NCBI GenBank assembly: GCA_030848705.1
Contig: CM061245.1
Span: 73,023,564-73,087,563, forward strand
Origin: Heracleum sosnowskyi
Taxonomy: Eukaryota > Streptophyta > Magnoliopsida > Apiales > Apiaceae
Length of the DNA stretch: 64,000 bases
Direction of reading: 5' to 3'
Shown here: piece by piece, positions 29,822 through 41,989 of the stretch
How the letters are laid out: each line of letters begins with the position of its first letter
How positions within the stretch are numbered: the stretch's first letter is position 1
The notes under the pieces: model-generated
What the model was told of the DNA's origin: nothing
What the model saw: the letters and a program-made list of their open reading frames with translations, nothing else
Database searches by the model: none
Translations under genes and position numbers: made by a program

Positions 29822-30290
29822 CTTTTATACTACTAAACGTGTCATTTAGGGTTTCACCAACTTTAAAATGAAAGTGCTCATATTGTTGTATGAGGAGTTG
29901 CATTTTGTTCCCCCTAACTTGCTCAGTTCCTTCACAGAGTGTTCTAACAGTGTCCCATACTTCTTTAGAAGTTGTACAGTTTATAACATTGTCAAACATC
30001 TCTTGCTCCAAACCATTAAACAGAATGTTCATGGTTCTTTTATATTTATGGACTTCTGCAACATCTTCAATAGTCCATTCTGAGACAGGTTTTGGAATTT
30101 CCACATCTTCAGCATCATCTAGCAGTCCAACTCTAGATGCAAACTTCATGGGAACGTGTGGACATTTCTCAATACATTCTACATATCTCTCATCCATAGA
30201 TATGAGATGTAGATGCATTTTAACTTTCCAGTGAAAGTAATTGTCCTTATCTAGAACTGGTATATTTACACATGCATCCTTCTTCACCAT
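29822..30290 (-). pseudogene. Copia Gag N-terminal fragment
   Basis: From ATG 30290 about 155 residues match the Gag of the element at 61422 (DKDNYFHWKVKMHLHL, NILFNGLEQEMFDNVINCTT, LLIQQYEHFHFKVGETLNDT) with scattered substitutions. After LNDTF the text is unrelated and ends at a stop (29796). There is no zinc knuckle or pol. Confidence 0.9.
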
Positions 30291-30550
30291 GGTTTCTGTT
30301 TTGGCCTTGATCTTTAAACTCCTTGTAAGTTAGAAGCTTGCTCTGATACCAATTGTTAATCCCAAATGACCTAACAGAATTGTAGAAGGGGGGTTGAATA
30401 CAATTCTAGATATTTTTAATCTTAAAACAACTTTTAAAATAAATTAACACAGAAAATAAAAACACAAGCAAATATAAAATTTCAGTTGGATGTTTTGAGG
30501 ATCCAACTGAGATGTTTTTATTGCGGGAATAATCTGTGTTACAAACGAAT
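29822..30550 (-). mobile_element. Truncated reversed copia fragment: U5, PBS and start of gag
   Basis: The minus strand reads, in order, a U5 end (to 30354), the PBS complement GCTCTGATACCA (30340-30351), a short leader and gag. It is a close relative of the third element at 60340-64000. The CAGTTGGAT.ATCCAACTGA hairpin and the AATTGTATTCAACCCCCC string are shared. It is cut at both ends: U3 is missing beyond about 30550, and gag stops near 29822. I see no TSD. Confidence 0.8.
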
Positions 30551-32970
30551 TAACGAATAAAACAGTATATATCACAACAACATCTTATATCAGATGTAGG
30601 GTTGGAAAACTAGCATGCATTTATCATATGCATATACATCAACAGAATATTGTAATTTAAAATACAGCATGGAATGAGAAAACTTGCCTCGGATTCTTGG
30701 TTGTTAGGGGTTCAAGAACTTGCCGGGAAATCTATAAACAAAGAAATACTCGATCAGTCCCAAGCGTAATCATTTGCTCATAACAATTCACTCTAAGTCA
30801 ACCATAAGTCAAACACATCATGTAGCCACGTTATTCCTCAACAATGTTCGTGTTCTAATCGACTCGAAATAATCCTTTATCTTAGTCACAACGGTTGATC
30901 AAAGTAGTACCCTAGAGTTGACTTTTCATAGAGTTACTATTACGCGACTCGTACTCTAACACTTTTAATAAATCGTAAAATTCGCATTTAAATGCGAAAC
31001 CACTTCTAAAATCATCTTGAGTATTTTTAATATTTATCATAAAAGGTTTGATCTAAAAACAGGGGTTTAACTTGGTAAAATGTATTCTCAAACTTGGATG
31101 AGCTACGGAAAGTTACTATTCGCACGCCTTTCACTAAAACGCTCATATCTCCTTAACCGTTAACCGAAATGACACACTGTTTTCCCGTGCGCAATCTAGA
31201 GAAAGAATAGAACAAAATGCTTGAAATTTTTTTCTGGTTAAGGGGATGAAATCCCGAGAACAGCAGGTTCAAGGCAGTAGAGTGCAGAACCACTTACTCC
31301 TCGCGCAGCTTTGGTTCCGACATTTTTATAAAATCGAACAATTATCTTTTTAACCCGAAACCTTCTCAATTAGCTTACTAACTGTCCATTCTAGCATCCA
31401 TTTTAATATCACGTCTTAATTCCATTTTTAAGGGGGTTTGATCACAAGCTCAAAGTTCATATAGTGGACTACTTGGTTTCCCGAAACCCCTTTCACTAAA
31501 ACGAGTGTTTCTCCTAAACCGTAAATCGAAACGATGCGATTCTTTCGCCAAAACAAACTACACAACAAGAACTACATGATCATGGTTAGTGTGTATTGCT
31601 TTCATGTCATGAAGTTACCCGAGGTTTCTGCCTAAATAATCTTATGAAAATCCGACATGGTAACGACGCTTAATCGTGATTCCCGTGTTTTAAACACTCA
31701 ACTAATTACCAATCAACAACCAAACAACCATACACCAATTGTCTCATTTCAATACTCTAGGTTTCTGCCTAAATATGTTCATACCATTGTTCATAAGTTT
31801 AACCATAATTTAACCACTAAACATCATCATAATCATGTATTCATCCTTAATATCATACCATTACTAAACATCATCACATAATCATCATAATCAAAGTATA
31901 AATAAAAGGTGCGAGAGGTTTATACCTTCCTTGATATTCAGTATGGACTAACAATAGCTTGTATGATCTCCCTTGATCCTTAATCATTCTTAACAAACCC
32001 TAAAATCTAAGAACAATACAAGAATTCACGAGTTTTACTATTCATGCCTCAACTTTGATCCAATATTTAACCATGCTACACTTCTTTGATGACCATGAAA
32101 TTTTGAACGTACCTTGGGTATATAGTGAGGGAGATAAGGTTACAATTTGGTGATTTTAGGATGAGTAGAACTTGAGTTATGAATTTGTATTTCCACCATG
32201 GTCAAGCTGGGCAGAATTTTGAAGAAAATGAAGAAGATGGTTATTTGCTTGGTTTTTCTTTTCATTTCTTTTGTCAAAACAATCCTAATGACCAGCTTCT
32301 CATTTGTGTGGTTTAGGATGTGTTTAGTCACCCCATGGACACATGTCATCTTGTTGTGATGTTGTGGTGAAAGTGGTGACAAGGTGGTGATTCATCACCT
32401 TGTCATCACTTTGTCACACCTATGTCATCCTCATGTGTCATGCTTATGTCATTTCTCGTATCATCAATCCTCTTATATGATGCACTCGATGATCTTATAT
32501 GATACTTCCCCTTCGGTTAGGGTTTAATCCATAATTCGTTACGCTTCTGTTTCGCGCTAGGTTCAAGTGATTTTTAAAAATGTTTCTCTGTACCAATATT
32601 AAGATATACTTCATTGATCTTTCCATTACCTTGGCTTAATATATGATCCTAGATTTCTCACCTTGGCTTAAGATATGATCATGGATTCTTATTCTACATA
32701 CTTTCTCAAAACGATCAAATCAATACATCCTTGATTGTCCGATGAATAGTGATCAAAATTTAAAGTTGGAATCTCCCGATTCTGATCGCGTTTACATTCT
32801 TTTATTCTTCCTATACATCAATAATATAACCTCGAAACATTCATTCCATATCATCCACATAGTGTGGTCTGAAAATTTTTCCATCAGCAAATTTACTATT
32901 CATCAGGGGCAATTTTACTATTCATCAAAAAATTTTAACTAAGTCCAAAATTTGGGGTTATTACAGTACT

Positions 32971-33796
32971 TGTCTCCATTCTTCTTGTATTAAGGTGACT
33001 TCATTTTAGGGGGGCAAACGAAGAATGGCTTACCCTTGATCTCATGGAGAATCTTCGAGATAGGTGTATTGAGGGTGTAAACACCGTGTTATCTCTATCT
33101 ATCCTCCTTTCAGCTCCTCGGTCAGGCCTAGCATCAATCAGCCTGCTTTTGATGTCCCCATTCCTCTTCGTTCATCCCTTCCTAAACTTCCATGCTTCCG
33201 GCTCTCTTTGTAACCCCCAATAGATTCTAACTTCCTTTGAATAGTCTCTCCTCTCAAATATATATCATTCAAAGATTTAGGAGGCACGTCATAAAGAGAG
33301 GATCGAAGCTTCTTACCTTTAACGGGGTCTAGGCCTGTAGCAGGGAATCTTGCAGCCTTCACATTGTCCAAGTTGGTCACCATTTCGCCCTCTTCCCCAA
33401 CTCTTCACTCGACCTCTGTCTGCAATGGATTAGGGCCTTTGTGTCTTTTTCCCTTCAGCATAAATGGCAGTAATGCCTCAGAAACTTTCTCTTGATTTGG
33501 TCATACGAACCGATGGACCGGGACCAGAACAAACGATCCCACATGGACGTTGTCCCGTTGAGATATGTCTTAAACATCTTGCACAACATAGTATCACAGT
33601 GCCCCATACCAGTCATCAAGGACTCATACTTCTAACAATAGTCTTCGGGATCACCTTTGCCATTATACTCATGCATCATCGGGAAATGCCTCCCTGGTGG
33701 TGGCCGGTACTGTTCAATATCTTCCGTCACCACAGGTTCATGGTTGATTTTTCTTTCACCGAGCATGACCTTCTCTATTCGGCGTAATTTATCCCT
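32971..33796 (-). pseudogene. Gypsy gag, middle segment
   Basis: The minus strand reads HFPMMHEYNGKGDPEDYC, CKMFKTYLNGTTSMWDRLF, then in another frame MVTNLDNVKAARFPATGLDP. This is the retrotransposon gag core domain with stops (for example after DYC and CHLC). It lies between the two nested elements and continues the frame from 38468-37997 toward 27741. Confidence 0.8.
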
Positions 33797-33801
33797 CATA
33801 T

Positions 33802-35271
33802 TGTGACGCCCCCAAATCCGGGGTCAGAAGATTTCCAAATTTAACACAAATAGCAAACACATAAACACCCACAAATATGAACATCCAAGACTATAAACTC
33901 AAGAACAATCAAACAATCGAAACTAATTTTTAATTCAGACTTAAATCTAAAAACACGAAAATAATGACATACAAGCTATAAACAACCTCCAAATCACTCC
34001 CAATATTAATCCCAACAACAACCATAGCAAGATCGAACCAAAAATCAAACACCTACAAAAACCTCAATATTTGAAATTGTGAAAAACTCGAATTAAAGAC
34101 TACAGGTGGGTAGAGAATTGATTGGTGGTTATTTTGTTACTATAACTAAAAATTTGGATAACAAAAACATATACAACGAATGCTTTGATTTTTGTTGAAG
34201 GTGAAAAACAAACAGAGAGATAATCGAGAGAGAGTTGACTTGGAAAATAAATGGGGAAGAACTGAGCATGAGAGTTTTTATAACCCCAGGGGTATTTCTG
34301 TCATTTCACAATTCTGAAATCTGATTTTTAATAAAAGAAAAACCAATAAATAACATTTTTAAAATCCGAAATAAAATGAAAATACTAACTAAAAATCAAA
34401 CTCTTTATTTAAAAATAAAGAACACATACTTACAAGCTCACACATATTTTTAAAATATTTTTGTGAAAAAAATGAATTAAATATGAAATTTTCAAAGTTT
34501 AAACCACAATATGGAATTTAAATCGAAAAATCATTTTTAAATCCTTAAAACCGAAATTAAATTCCTCCATCAATTTTAGAAAGTAATAGAATATAAAAGG
34601 AGAGTAATGAAAAAGATTTCACAATTAACAGAGTCTCCGGTGATTTTATAAAATTCCCAGAAGGTCAAAAATATTTGATTTTTAATAAAACAAATCATAT
34701 AAAATGAAATTAAAAGCATACACATAAATTTTAACTCATACCATTCACCAGGTAAACATCTAATTACCATATTTCAAGTATCAACCTTTCACACAAATTT
34801 CACATGTCACAAATCTCAAAATATTATTAAATAATAATGCAATACAAGCGTTTTTTTTTCTAAGTCGTTATATCCTTCCCCTTTAATAAGATTTTGTTTC
34901 CAGAATCAGTCTAAGTAAACAAATTAGGATACTTCTCACGCATTTTGCTTTTCCACAAGCTGCTCGACATACGATAAATTTGACTGAATCTCTGTCCGCG
35001 CACATTCTATTACACAATTGGTGTCACGATTGTACTTCTTAAGCACGGATACGTGAAACATATTATCGAAATTCTTGAAACGGATAAAAGATCTACTCGA
35101 TCCATAAAATTTTAAAACAATCTCAATTCGACAATATCGATAAAATAATCAGCTTTCACAAAAAAAAAATTGATGAATAAAATACACATAATATCATTCC
35201 TCCTCTTTGAGAAAAGCAATAAAATATTTAAATAATAATATTAATAAACCCTGAAAATTCGGGTTACTACA
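33802..35271 (-). repeat. 3' LTR of the non-autonomous element
   Basis: Nearly the same sequence as 36606-37991. It retains the stretch around 34310-34420 (TCTGATTTTTAATAAAAG...AAAAATAAAGAACACATAC) that the other LTR lacks. Confidence 0.9.
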
Positions 35272-36591
35272 ATCTACCCACCTTATAAGGATTCCGTCCT
35301 CGGAATCAGCTGAAGGTGTCCCTAAGGTTCTCTTAATAACTTCCAACTCTGGTTGCATCCGCAATAATACTAATTCTTTACTCTTTGATACTTGTTCTTT
35401 CTAGTCTGGTATTCTACCAGTTCCTCTATATAGGGCAAACCCGGTTGTACCACTACACGTTACGTGTTACTAGTATTCTAATCGCATCTTGATCCGCTTT
35501 GACTCTTGGTAATCTCACCGCAAAGGTTAACTAATTCCAACCTGCTTGGCATACTTCCAAGATTATTTGAGATAATCAGATTCATGATATTTTGAAGTGA
35601 AAAGATGTCGTATCATAACGAATGTCCCACAATTGTGGTTATTGAGTTACAAATTTCAAAGCAAACATTTTTGAAATAAAAGAATTACTGAGAGACCAAT
35701 ATGATCAGATGAACCAATGTTGCGTGTCTTAGTTAAGACATTACTAAAGGTAATTAACCTTCTTGTTTTGCACAACACACAAGTGATGGCGTCCCATCAA
35801 ACTTCTATCACACAGATAGATAGTCCTTGTGTCCCCTATAAATAGGGTTGTTCGTCTCAGTTAGAGTAGAGAAATATAAAATGAGTCTAAAGTCAAATTA
35901 ACAATTAAAGCATTTTGATGATCAATTCTCAAATACACCCCTGGATTACAACTGAACAGATTCCAAAGGTACTACTTCCGGAGAAAAGAATAACCGAAAA
36001 AGAAATTACTGGTACAATACGAGGAAATAATGATTTATCAATAATAGAGTTATTTACTATCGACAAAAATTAGAAATTCAAATATTAAAACTTGACAGGG
36101 TTTTAGAAATCTGGAAAAAAAATAGTCATCAAGACAGCCTTTAGCACATTTGAAACCCAGTAACAGGTGAACACAATATCAAATATAAATTCAGAAGGTG
36201 GAATATTTTCACAAACAAAAGTCTTACTTAAAAGAGTGTTAAATAATTTATTAAGAAGGAAGGTATTGCCAAGGTCTTCATGTATGTCTTCTTTATCAGC
36301 TCCTCTGATGGCTCGTCATTCAATTCTAAGTTCTTCTGCTACACGTCCTAAGATTATCGATATCATACGTCATCGTCGACCCGCAATAGTCTCTGAAGAT
36401 TCCACCACTTGCATCTACAACTGCAAGGATTTCTATCCAGCTCAGCTCAACTATCTCAAACGAATACCATATCTTAAATTACTCGTTGGTACTATATCCA
36501 ATAGTCCAACACGAACTCTACATGAGCTCTGATGTTCTTACTTAACTATACAGACACCTACACACTCTCGTTTCTAGTTTACTATAACTCC

Positions 36592-36603
36592 GCTCTGATA
36601 CCA
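36592..36603 (-). other. Primer-binding site of the non-autonomous element
   Basis: GCTCTGATACCA on the plus strand is the complement of the tRNA-Met primer site TGGTATCAGAGC. Two bases separate it from the LTR. Confidence 0.85.
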
Positions 36604-36605
36604 AC

Positions 36606-37991
36606 TGTGACGCCCCCAAATCCGGGGTCAGAAGATTTCCAAATTTAACACAAATAGCAAACACATAAACACCCACAAATATGAACATCCAAGACTATAA
36701 ACTCAAGAACAATCAAACAATCGAAACTAATTTTTAATTCGGACTTAAATCTAAAAACACAAAAATAATGACGTACAAGCTATAAACAACCTCCAAATCA
36801 CTCCCAATATTAATCCCAACAACAACCATAGCAAGATCGAACCAAAAATCAAACACCCACAAAAACCTCAATTTTGGAAATTGTGCAAAACTCAAATTAA
36901 AGACTACGAGTGGGTAGAGAATTGATTGGTGGTTATTTTGGTTACTAGAACTAAAAATTTGGATAACAAAAACATATACAACGAATGCTTTGATTTTTGT
37001 TGAAGGTGAAGAACAAACAGAGAGATAATCGAGAGAGAGTTGAATTGGAAAATAAATGGGGAAGAACTGAGCATGAGGGTTTTTATAACCCCAGGGGTAT
37101 TTCTGTCATTTCACAAGCTCACATACTTACAAATAAAGAGCACATACTTACAAGCTCACACATATTTTTAAAATATTTTTGTGAAAAAAAATGAATTAAA
37201 TATGAATTTTTCAAAGTTTAAACCACAACATGGAATTTAAATCGAAAAATCATTTTTAAATCCTTAAAACCGAAATTAAATTCCTCCATCAATTTGAGAA
37301 AGTAATAGAATATAAAATGAGAGTAATGAAAAAGATTTCACAATTAACAGAGTCTCCGGTGATTTTATAAAATTCCCGGAAGGTTAAAAATATTTGATTT
37401 TTAATAAAACAAATCATATAAAATGCAATTAAAAGCATACACATAAATTTTAACTCATACCATTCACCAGGTAAACATCTAATTACCATATTTCAAGTAT
37501 TAACCTTTCACACAAAGTTCACATGTCACAAATCTCAAAATATTATTAAATAATAATGTAATACAAGCGTTTTTTTTCTAAGTCATTATATCTTTCCCCC
37601 CTTAATAAGATTTTGTTTCCAGAATCAGTCCAAGTAAACAAATTAGGATACTTCTCACGCATTTTGCTTTTCCACAAGCTGCTCGACATACGATAAATTT
37701 GACTGAATCTCTCTTCGCGCACATTCTATTACACAATTGGTGTCACAATTGTGCTTCTTAAGCACGGATTCGTGAAACATATTATCGAAATTCTTGGCAC
37801 GAATAAAATATCTACTCGATCCATAAAATTTTCAAACAAACTCAATTCGACAATATCGATAAAATAATCAGCTTTCACAAATTTTTTTTGATGAATAAAA
37901 TACACATAATACCATTCCTCCTCTTTGAGAAAAGCAATAAAATATATTTAAATAATAATATTAATAAACCCTGAAAATTCGGGTTACTACA
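36606..37991 (-). repeat. 5' LTR of the non-autonomous element
   Basis: Starts TGTGACGCCCCCAAATCC and ends GGGTTACTACA. TSD CATAT at 37992-37996. Confidence 0.9.
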
Positions 37992-37996
37992 CATAT

Positions 37997-38468
37997 GATA
38001 GCATTCGTCCTCTGAATCTGAGGAGATGCTTACCTTCGACTTTGACCTATGAGGGTACGATTCGGAGTCCGAAGATCTGTCTTGATTGTTTCTCGCCCGT
38101 TTCTCCCTTCTAGCCTCCGGGTTCCGAACATCCTCCATCTCCGGGGCCTCACGAAGTGCTTTCTCCTGGAGTTCTATCTCATCCCTTTGAATCTGGAGGG
38201 CCTGAAGCCTAAGCCTATCGGCCTCCTTTTTCTTGGCCAATCGTTCAGCCTCATTTTTAACGAATTTATTTCCCTTTGTCCTCTCCTCCCTGGCCGCCAT
38301 ATCATCCCTCCATTTCTAGAGCATCATCATCTATTCCTATGGGCTAGGCATAGGCCTCTCGTCCCCAAAATCGAGCTGCCTAGGGGTGATTGGATGGTGT
38401 GTGCCCTCCGTACGGAAGGTTTTTTCATTGGGGATTAGGAGTTGGTGATCGGGCGTGGTGTTTGCCAT
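37997..38468 (-). pseudogene. Gypsy gag N-terminal segment
   Basis: From ATG 38468 the minus strand reads MANTTPDHQLLIP..., meets TAG stops near 38335, then continues in the same frame as REERTKGNKFVKNEAERLAK and a charged helix (LQIQRDEIELQEKALREAPE) to the insertion at 37992. Position next to the PBS, charge and frame identify it as gag. Confidence 0.75.
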
Positions 38469-38526
38469 TGTGTTTGGTAAGTGTTTAAGCAAATGTCACA
38501 ATTAAAAGCTTGCTTGTACGTCCTCA

Positions 38527-38538
38527 CAGACAGCGCCA
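38527..38538 (-). other. Primer-binding site of the gypsy element
   Basis: On the minus strand TGGCGCTGTCTG starts two bases after the LTR. It resembles the tRNA-Asp type site TGGCGCCGT... used by Tat and Athila elements, with one or more changes. Confidence 0.6.
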
Positions 38539-38540
38539 AA

Positions 38541-38935
38541 TGTTGGAACCAGTTTTCTGCTAGGAGGTTATCGGTCGAACCTGCAAAGAGAAGAATGTGA
38601 GGGATGATCATCCTGATTCACCTCTGATGTGAGAATAACTTAAACTGGCTTTTCGTGAGTAAGAACTAACGTACAAGATCTTCTATCAATGTGTGTGAAT
38701 GAATCCAGAGTATGCTCAAACCTGTTAACTTATTCATCCCTCTTCCCCTTCCATTCAGGTCGCTTAGTGAAGGACGTGGATAATGGAAGAAAACGACGAT
38801 CGTGGGAGATATGGGTGTTACATCCAATCATATTGGGCCGAAACTGTGAGCTCCCCTAGTTTATGGGCATTTATCAGTCATGGGTTTTGTTTTGTTTGAT
38901 CAGCCCAAAATGAGTTTCTTAACGGGCCTCCAATA
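38541..38935 (-). repeat. 5' LTR of the gypsy element
   Basis: TGTTGGAACCAGTTTTCTGC... to ...GGGCCTCCAATA. The last bases have decayed from CAACA to CAATA. Partner of 20914-21303. Confidence 0.9.
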
Positions 38936-39021
38936 GAAAAAATGTATCATTAAAAAATGTTAACTATATTTTTTTTTTTAAACTTAGAGTTAGTGCCCCG
39001 CATTATATCCCAGAGGGAGTA
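38936..39021. mobile_element. Stowaway-like MITE, right half
   Basis: Ends ATTATATCCCAGAGGGAGTA, the inverted partner of the left end at 20785. The first bases (GAAAA) are the decayed gypsy TSD. Confidence 0.65.
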
Positions 39022-39363
39022 ATAATTTTGGTGATATTCCTTTTTCATTTGAAAAAATATAGATTAATTTCGTCTCACTCACTTCCACCACATTTTTTAT
39101 TGGGCGTTGCTAAATGTCATAATATTTTACTTTAGGTAGTAATGAGAAATTACTAGTAAACCCTCATATGTATTAATTGGTCTGCTAAAGTATTAAATGA
39201 TGTTTGACCTGAAATCAGTGTCATACACGTTGCTGCTCCTTCCCGATTGACATTTAAAATTTGTTTTTTCATAGATAATTCCCAAGTAAATTATTTTTAT
39301 TATTTATACATAGATAATTTTTAAAATTAAATATTTTGAAATACATATTTGAATTACAGTATC

Positions 39364-39583
39364 TACTTCCTTCGTCCCGTTCTTTTCTATATAATTTTTT
39401 CTTTGGCACGCATTTTAAGATTTATATAAAGTATCGTTCTACAACTTATTTTTAAATCATTTTTTCTTTGAAACAAAATTTAAGTGTTAGATTTAAAAAA
39501 ATAATTTATGAAATTAAAATTTATATAAGCCTTAAAATGTGTCGAGTCCCGTCCCCTGTATAATCCAATGGGACGGAGGAGTA
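39364..39583. mobile_element. Intact Stowaway-like MITE
   Basis: Begins TACTTCCTTCGTCCCGTTCT and ends CAATGGGACGGAGGAGTA, a clear Stowaway terminal repeat pair with TA at both ends. About 220 bp, AT-rich, no ORF. Stowaway MITEs are moved by mariner-like transposases. The gap 39022-39363 holds nothing I can name. Confidence 0.85.
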
Positions 39584-40668
39584 TGTGTTAGGTTTTATTA
39601 TTTTTTTTATTAATTAGACTGTAATATTAAAACCCCTAAAAATGTGTTATATTAGAATAATTTTTGAAAATAAAGTCATTTGCTCGGAGGTATTCTAAAA
39701 TTAGGTACCAATTTTTTTGGCTCCAACCTCAGAATATAAAATGTAAATTTCTAAAATAATATAAATTATTGATGCAAAAATTTATTAAAATAATAATTAA
39801 ATTAATATTTCAAATTAAGTAAAAGTAACAAGTCAGAAATATTTAAATCAAGATATTAATTTCATCATTCAACCAAACACATGATATTAGAATCTGATTC
39901 GCGCCGCGTATCACTCTATGAACCAAGTTATAATAAAAACTCAAACTATAATAATAGACCCAAATACTAAATTTAAATATCAAAGTTCACGTTTTAATAA
40001 AATAATTACTAACATATAAATAACATATAAATGTCTTTTCAATTGACTTTTAAATTTTTAATGTTTCTTTTATATCACAATTTATAATACGTGCAATGCA
40101 CAATTTTTATTATTATACTAGATCAAATATAGTTTTAATATAATAATATGTATTAAATATGTTTCATTTATGTTTTGGAACTGGCAAAATAAATATTAAA
40201 TTTCAAAGTTTTATCTTCAGAAAGAAAAATGCCAAGATCAATAATATTGACTTTTTTTTAAATTCAAAATTAATAATATATATAATTTGTAATTTTATTA
40301 AGCAAAAAATTAATTTATCGGATAATTTGAAGCAACTTTAACATCAAATAAAAAACACTAAAAATTCTAAAATTGATTTAAGAAAAACAATTCTAAAACC
40401 AAAATAAAACTATAATTCTTTTAATAGATAAATTTTATAATCTTTTATTTACATATATAAATATCAATAGTAGTAAATTAAAAATAGCGTGTGATAAACT
40501 AATAAACATTGATAATTCGTTGAAAATAGATATATGAAAGAACACATACCAACGCATTCAATGGACTAAGTTTTGGGCGTTGCGCAGAAAATAAGATATG
40601 AATACAATTATAATTTCTGATTATTACATAAAATAAAATATTACTACATTTAGCAATCATGTTTCTAT
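39584..40668. other. AT-rich non-coding DNA
   Basis: No supported gene. A string ACGTGCAATGCACAATTTTTATTATTATACTAG at about 40090-40122 looks like a Helitron 3' end (hairpin then CTAG), but I cannot find its partner. The rest is simple AT-rich sequence. Confidence 0.4.
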
Positions 40669-40917
40669 TTCATTCCATCCCAAAAACTTGTTGTCAATAT
40701 AAAAAATCAGTTTTATGATTTAAACACTTGGAATGTGTATGATGGATGTCGAGTTGTACTAGGTTGAAGTTTATTGCAAGTTTATTGCATATCCACATAT
40801 TTCATTCCATCCCAAAAACTTGTTGTCAATATAAGAAATCAGTCTTATGATTTAAACACTTGGAATGTGTACGATGGATGTCGAGTTGTACTAGGTTAAG
40901 TTTATTGCATATCCACA
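40669..40917. repeat. Tandem duplication of about 125 bp
   Basis: The block from TTTCATTCCATCCCAAAAAC through GGAATGTGTATGATGGATGT to TTTATTGCATATCCACAT occurs twice (about 40672 and 40800) with a few substitutions and a small deletion in the second copy (GGTTGAAG versus GGTTAAG). Confidence 0.85.
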
Positions 40918-40984
40918 TCACAGACCTTTATCAGAGTCTTATTGTAATTTGTACACATGTACTCTTTGATTTCATAATTATCTG

Positions 40985-41485
40985 GACCATTGGAATTAGA
41001 TTAGACAATGATACGAAAACATGACACGAAACGACATAAAAATTTAGTATTTGTGTTTGCATTTTCAGTACACGACCGAGATTTAGTGTCGGTTTTGTGT
41101 TTAACCTTTGGGTACACGACACGAAATACACGAAATAAATAAATATTTATCATATTAATATTTATATTAGATATTTTAATATTTACATTAAATAAATTAA
41201 TATTTATTATATATTTATACATAATTTTATAATATTATTTGTAAATATCGTGTAAATACATATTTTTAATACATATTCTTAATAATTTAATTGAAAATTT
41301 TAACATTTAAATATTTTTGTTTTTTTATTTTATTTTTATTTTTTATTTAAAATTACACAAAATACAACACGAAAAGTACACGATACGGAATGTACATAAA
41401 ACTAAACGGGTCAATTTTATATTTAGCATTCATATACACGAAATACGAAAATAAACGATACGAACGAATTGTCTACTCTAATTGA
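40985..41485. mobile_element. Probable non-autonomous DNA transposon with ACACGA subterminal repeats
   Basis: Many ACACGA/TACACGAAA motifs cluster near both ends (41018-41130 and 41350-41470). The outer parts are roughly inverted (TTAGACAATGATACGAAAAC; ATACGAACGAATTGTCTAC). No ORF. Family uncertain; hAT or MULE MITEs look like this. TSD not resolved. Confidence 0.4.
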
Positions 41486-41989
41486 AATTGTGATTATCTT
41501 TTGCCGAAGTCCCCGTAGTTCAACTTGCACGCAACTAAAATTTTATACAAGAATATCATGTAGATAAAGGAATCTAAAGTATATTTAGATAAACTTTCTG
41601 CAATTAATATTAATATAATAATAACATTACAATTTTTAAAACAAATTAGATCTATTAGCAAGTAATGAAGATTACAAGTTTTATAAATGTTAATCTCATC
41701 TTCCATAATAGGAGTTGTTTTGTGCTTAAAACGAACATGCTCTTAATATTTAATATTTAATTTCCATTTAAATATTGTAAATGTAAATTCCAAATAAAAC
41801 ATTCACTATATCTAAATTTAACTTTAAATATCTTTTACCAAATATTGTAAATGTATTTTATTATTTTGAATTACTTGAAAATGTTTACTTATTTTAACAT
41901 GCCTACTTATTTTTTTAAGAAATGCAAATAATAAAATATTAAAACGTAAATAATAAAATAACAACACGCATCGCACGGTTTTAAACAAA

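Larger units (their letters stand above)
27742..32965 (-). mobile_element. 5.2-kb solo-LTR-like insertion holding a copia fragment
   Basis: The termini are TGTAACACCCCC and GGGTTATTACA (TG...CA, with TGTAA/TTACA inverted ends), flanked by a perfect 5-bp TSD. I find no gag-pol, PBS or polypurine tract of its own, so a large gypsy-type solo LTR fits best. Its start CCCCCAGATCCGGGGTCAG matches the ends of the element at 33802, so both belong to related families lying on the minus strand. Inside are a 50-bp tandem repeat (28803), a reversed copia fragment (29822-30550), two diverged copies of a TTTCACTAAAACG(C/A) block (31130, 31490) and a GTCATC-rich stretch (32360-32470). Confidence 0.7.
33802..37991 (-). 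mobile_element. Non-autonomous LTR element, no coding region, TSD CATAT
   Basis: LTRs are 33802-35271 (1470 bp) and 36606-37991 (1386 bp), with ends TGTGACGCCCCC and GGGTTACTACA. Both flanks are CATAT (33797-33801; 37992-37996). The complement of TGGTATCAGAGC lies at 36592-36603, two bases from the right LTR, which fixes the minus orientation. A purine-rich minus-strand run borders the left LTR (35272-35285). The 1.33-kb interior has no recognisable gag or pol, so it must rely on enzymes from another element. The length difference is mainly an internal deletion of some 80 bp near 37110. Confidence 0.88.
20914..38935 (-). mobile_element. Decayed Ty3/gypsy element (Tat type), host of two further insertions
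   Basis: Minus-strand order from 38935 down: 5' LTR, PBS, gag, protease, RT, RNase H, integrase, a region with an antisense gene, 3' LTR. The short LTRs (395 and 390 bp) have TGTTGGA...TCCAACA ends. The flanking five bases are GATAA (20909) and GAAAA (38936), a plausible decayed TSD. Many stops and frameshifts break pol. The PBS, the RT string YVDDMIVKS and an antisense gene 3' of integrase fit the Tat branch. Without its insertions the element would be about 8.6 kb. Confidence 0.85.

Noticed and set aside
36167..36532. 121-codon open frame in the interior of the non-autonomous LTR element
   Set aside because: On the strand opposite to the element, no recognisable domain.
40090..40122. Complete Helitron between 39600 and 40122
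   Set aside because: Only a 3'-end-like string is visible; no TC start or Rep/helicase coding.
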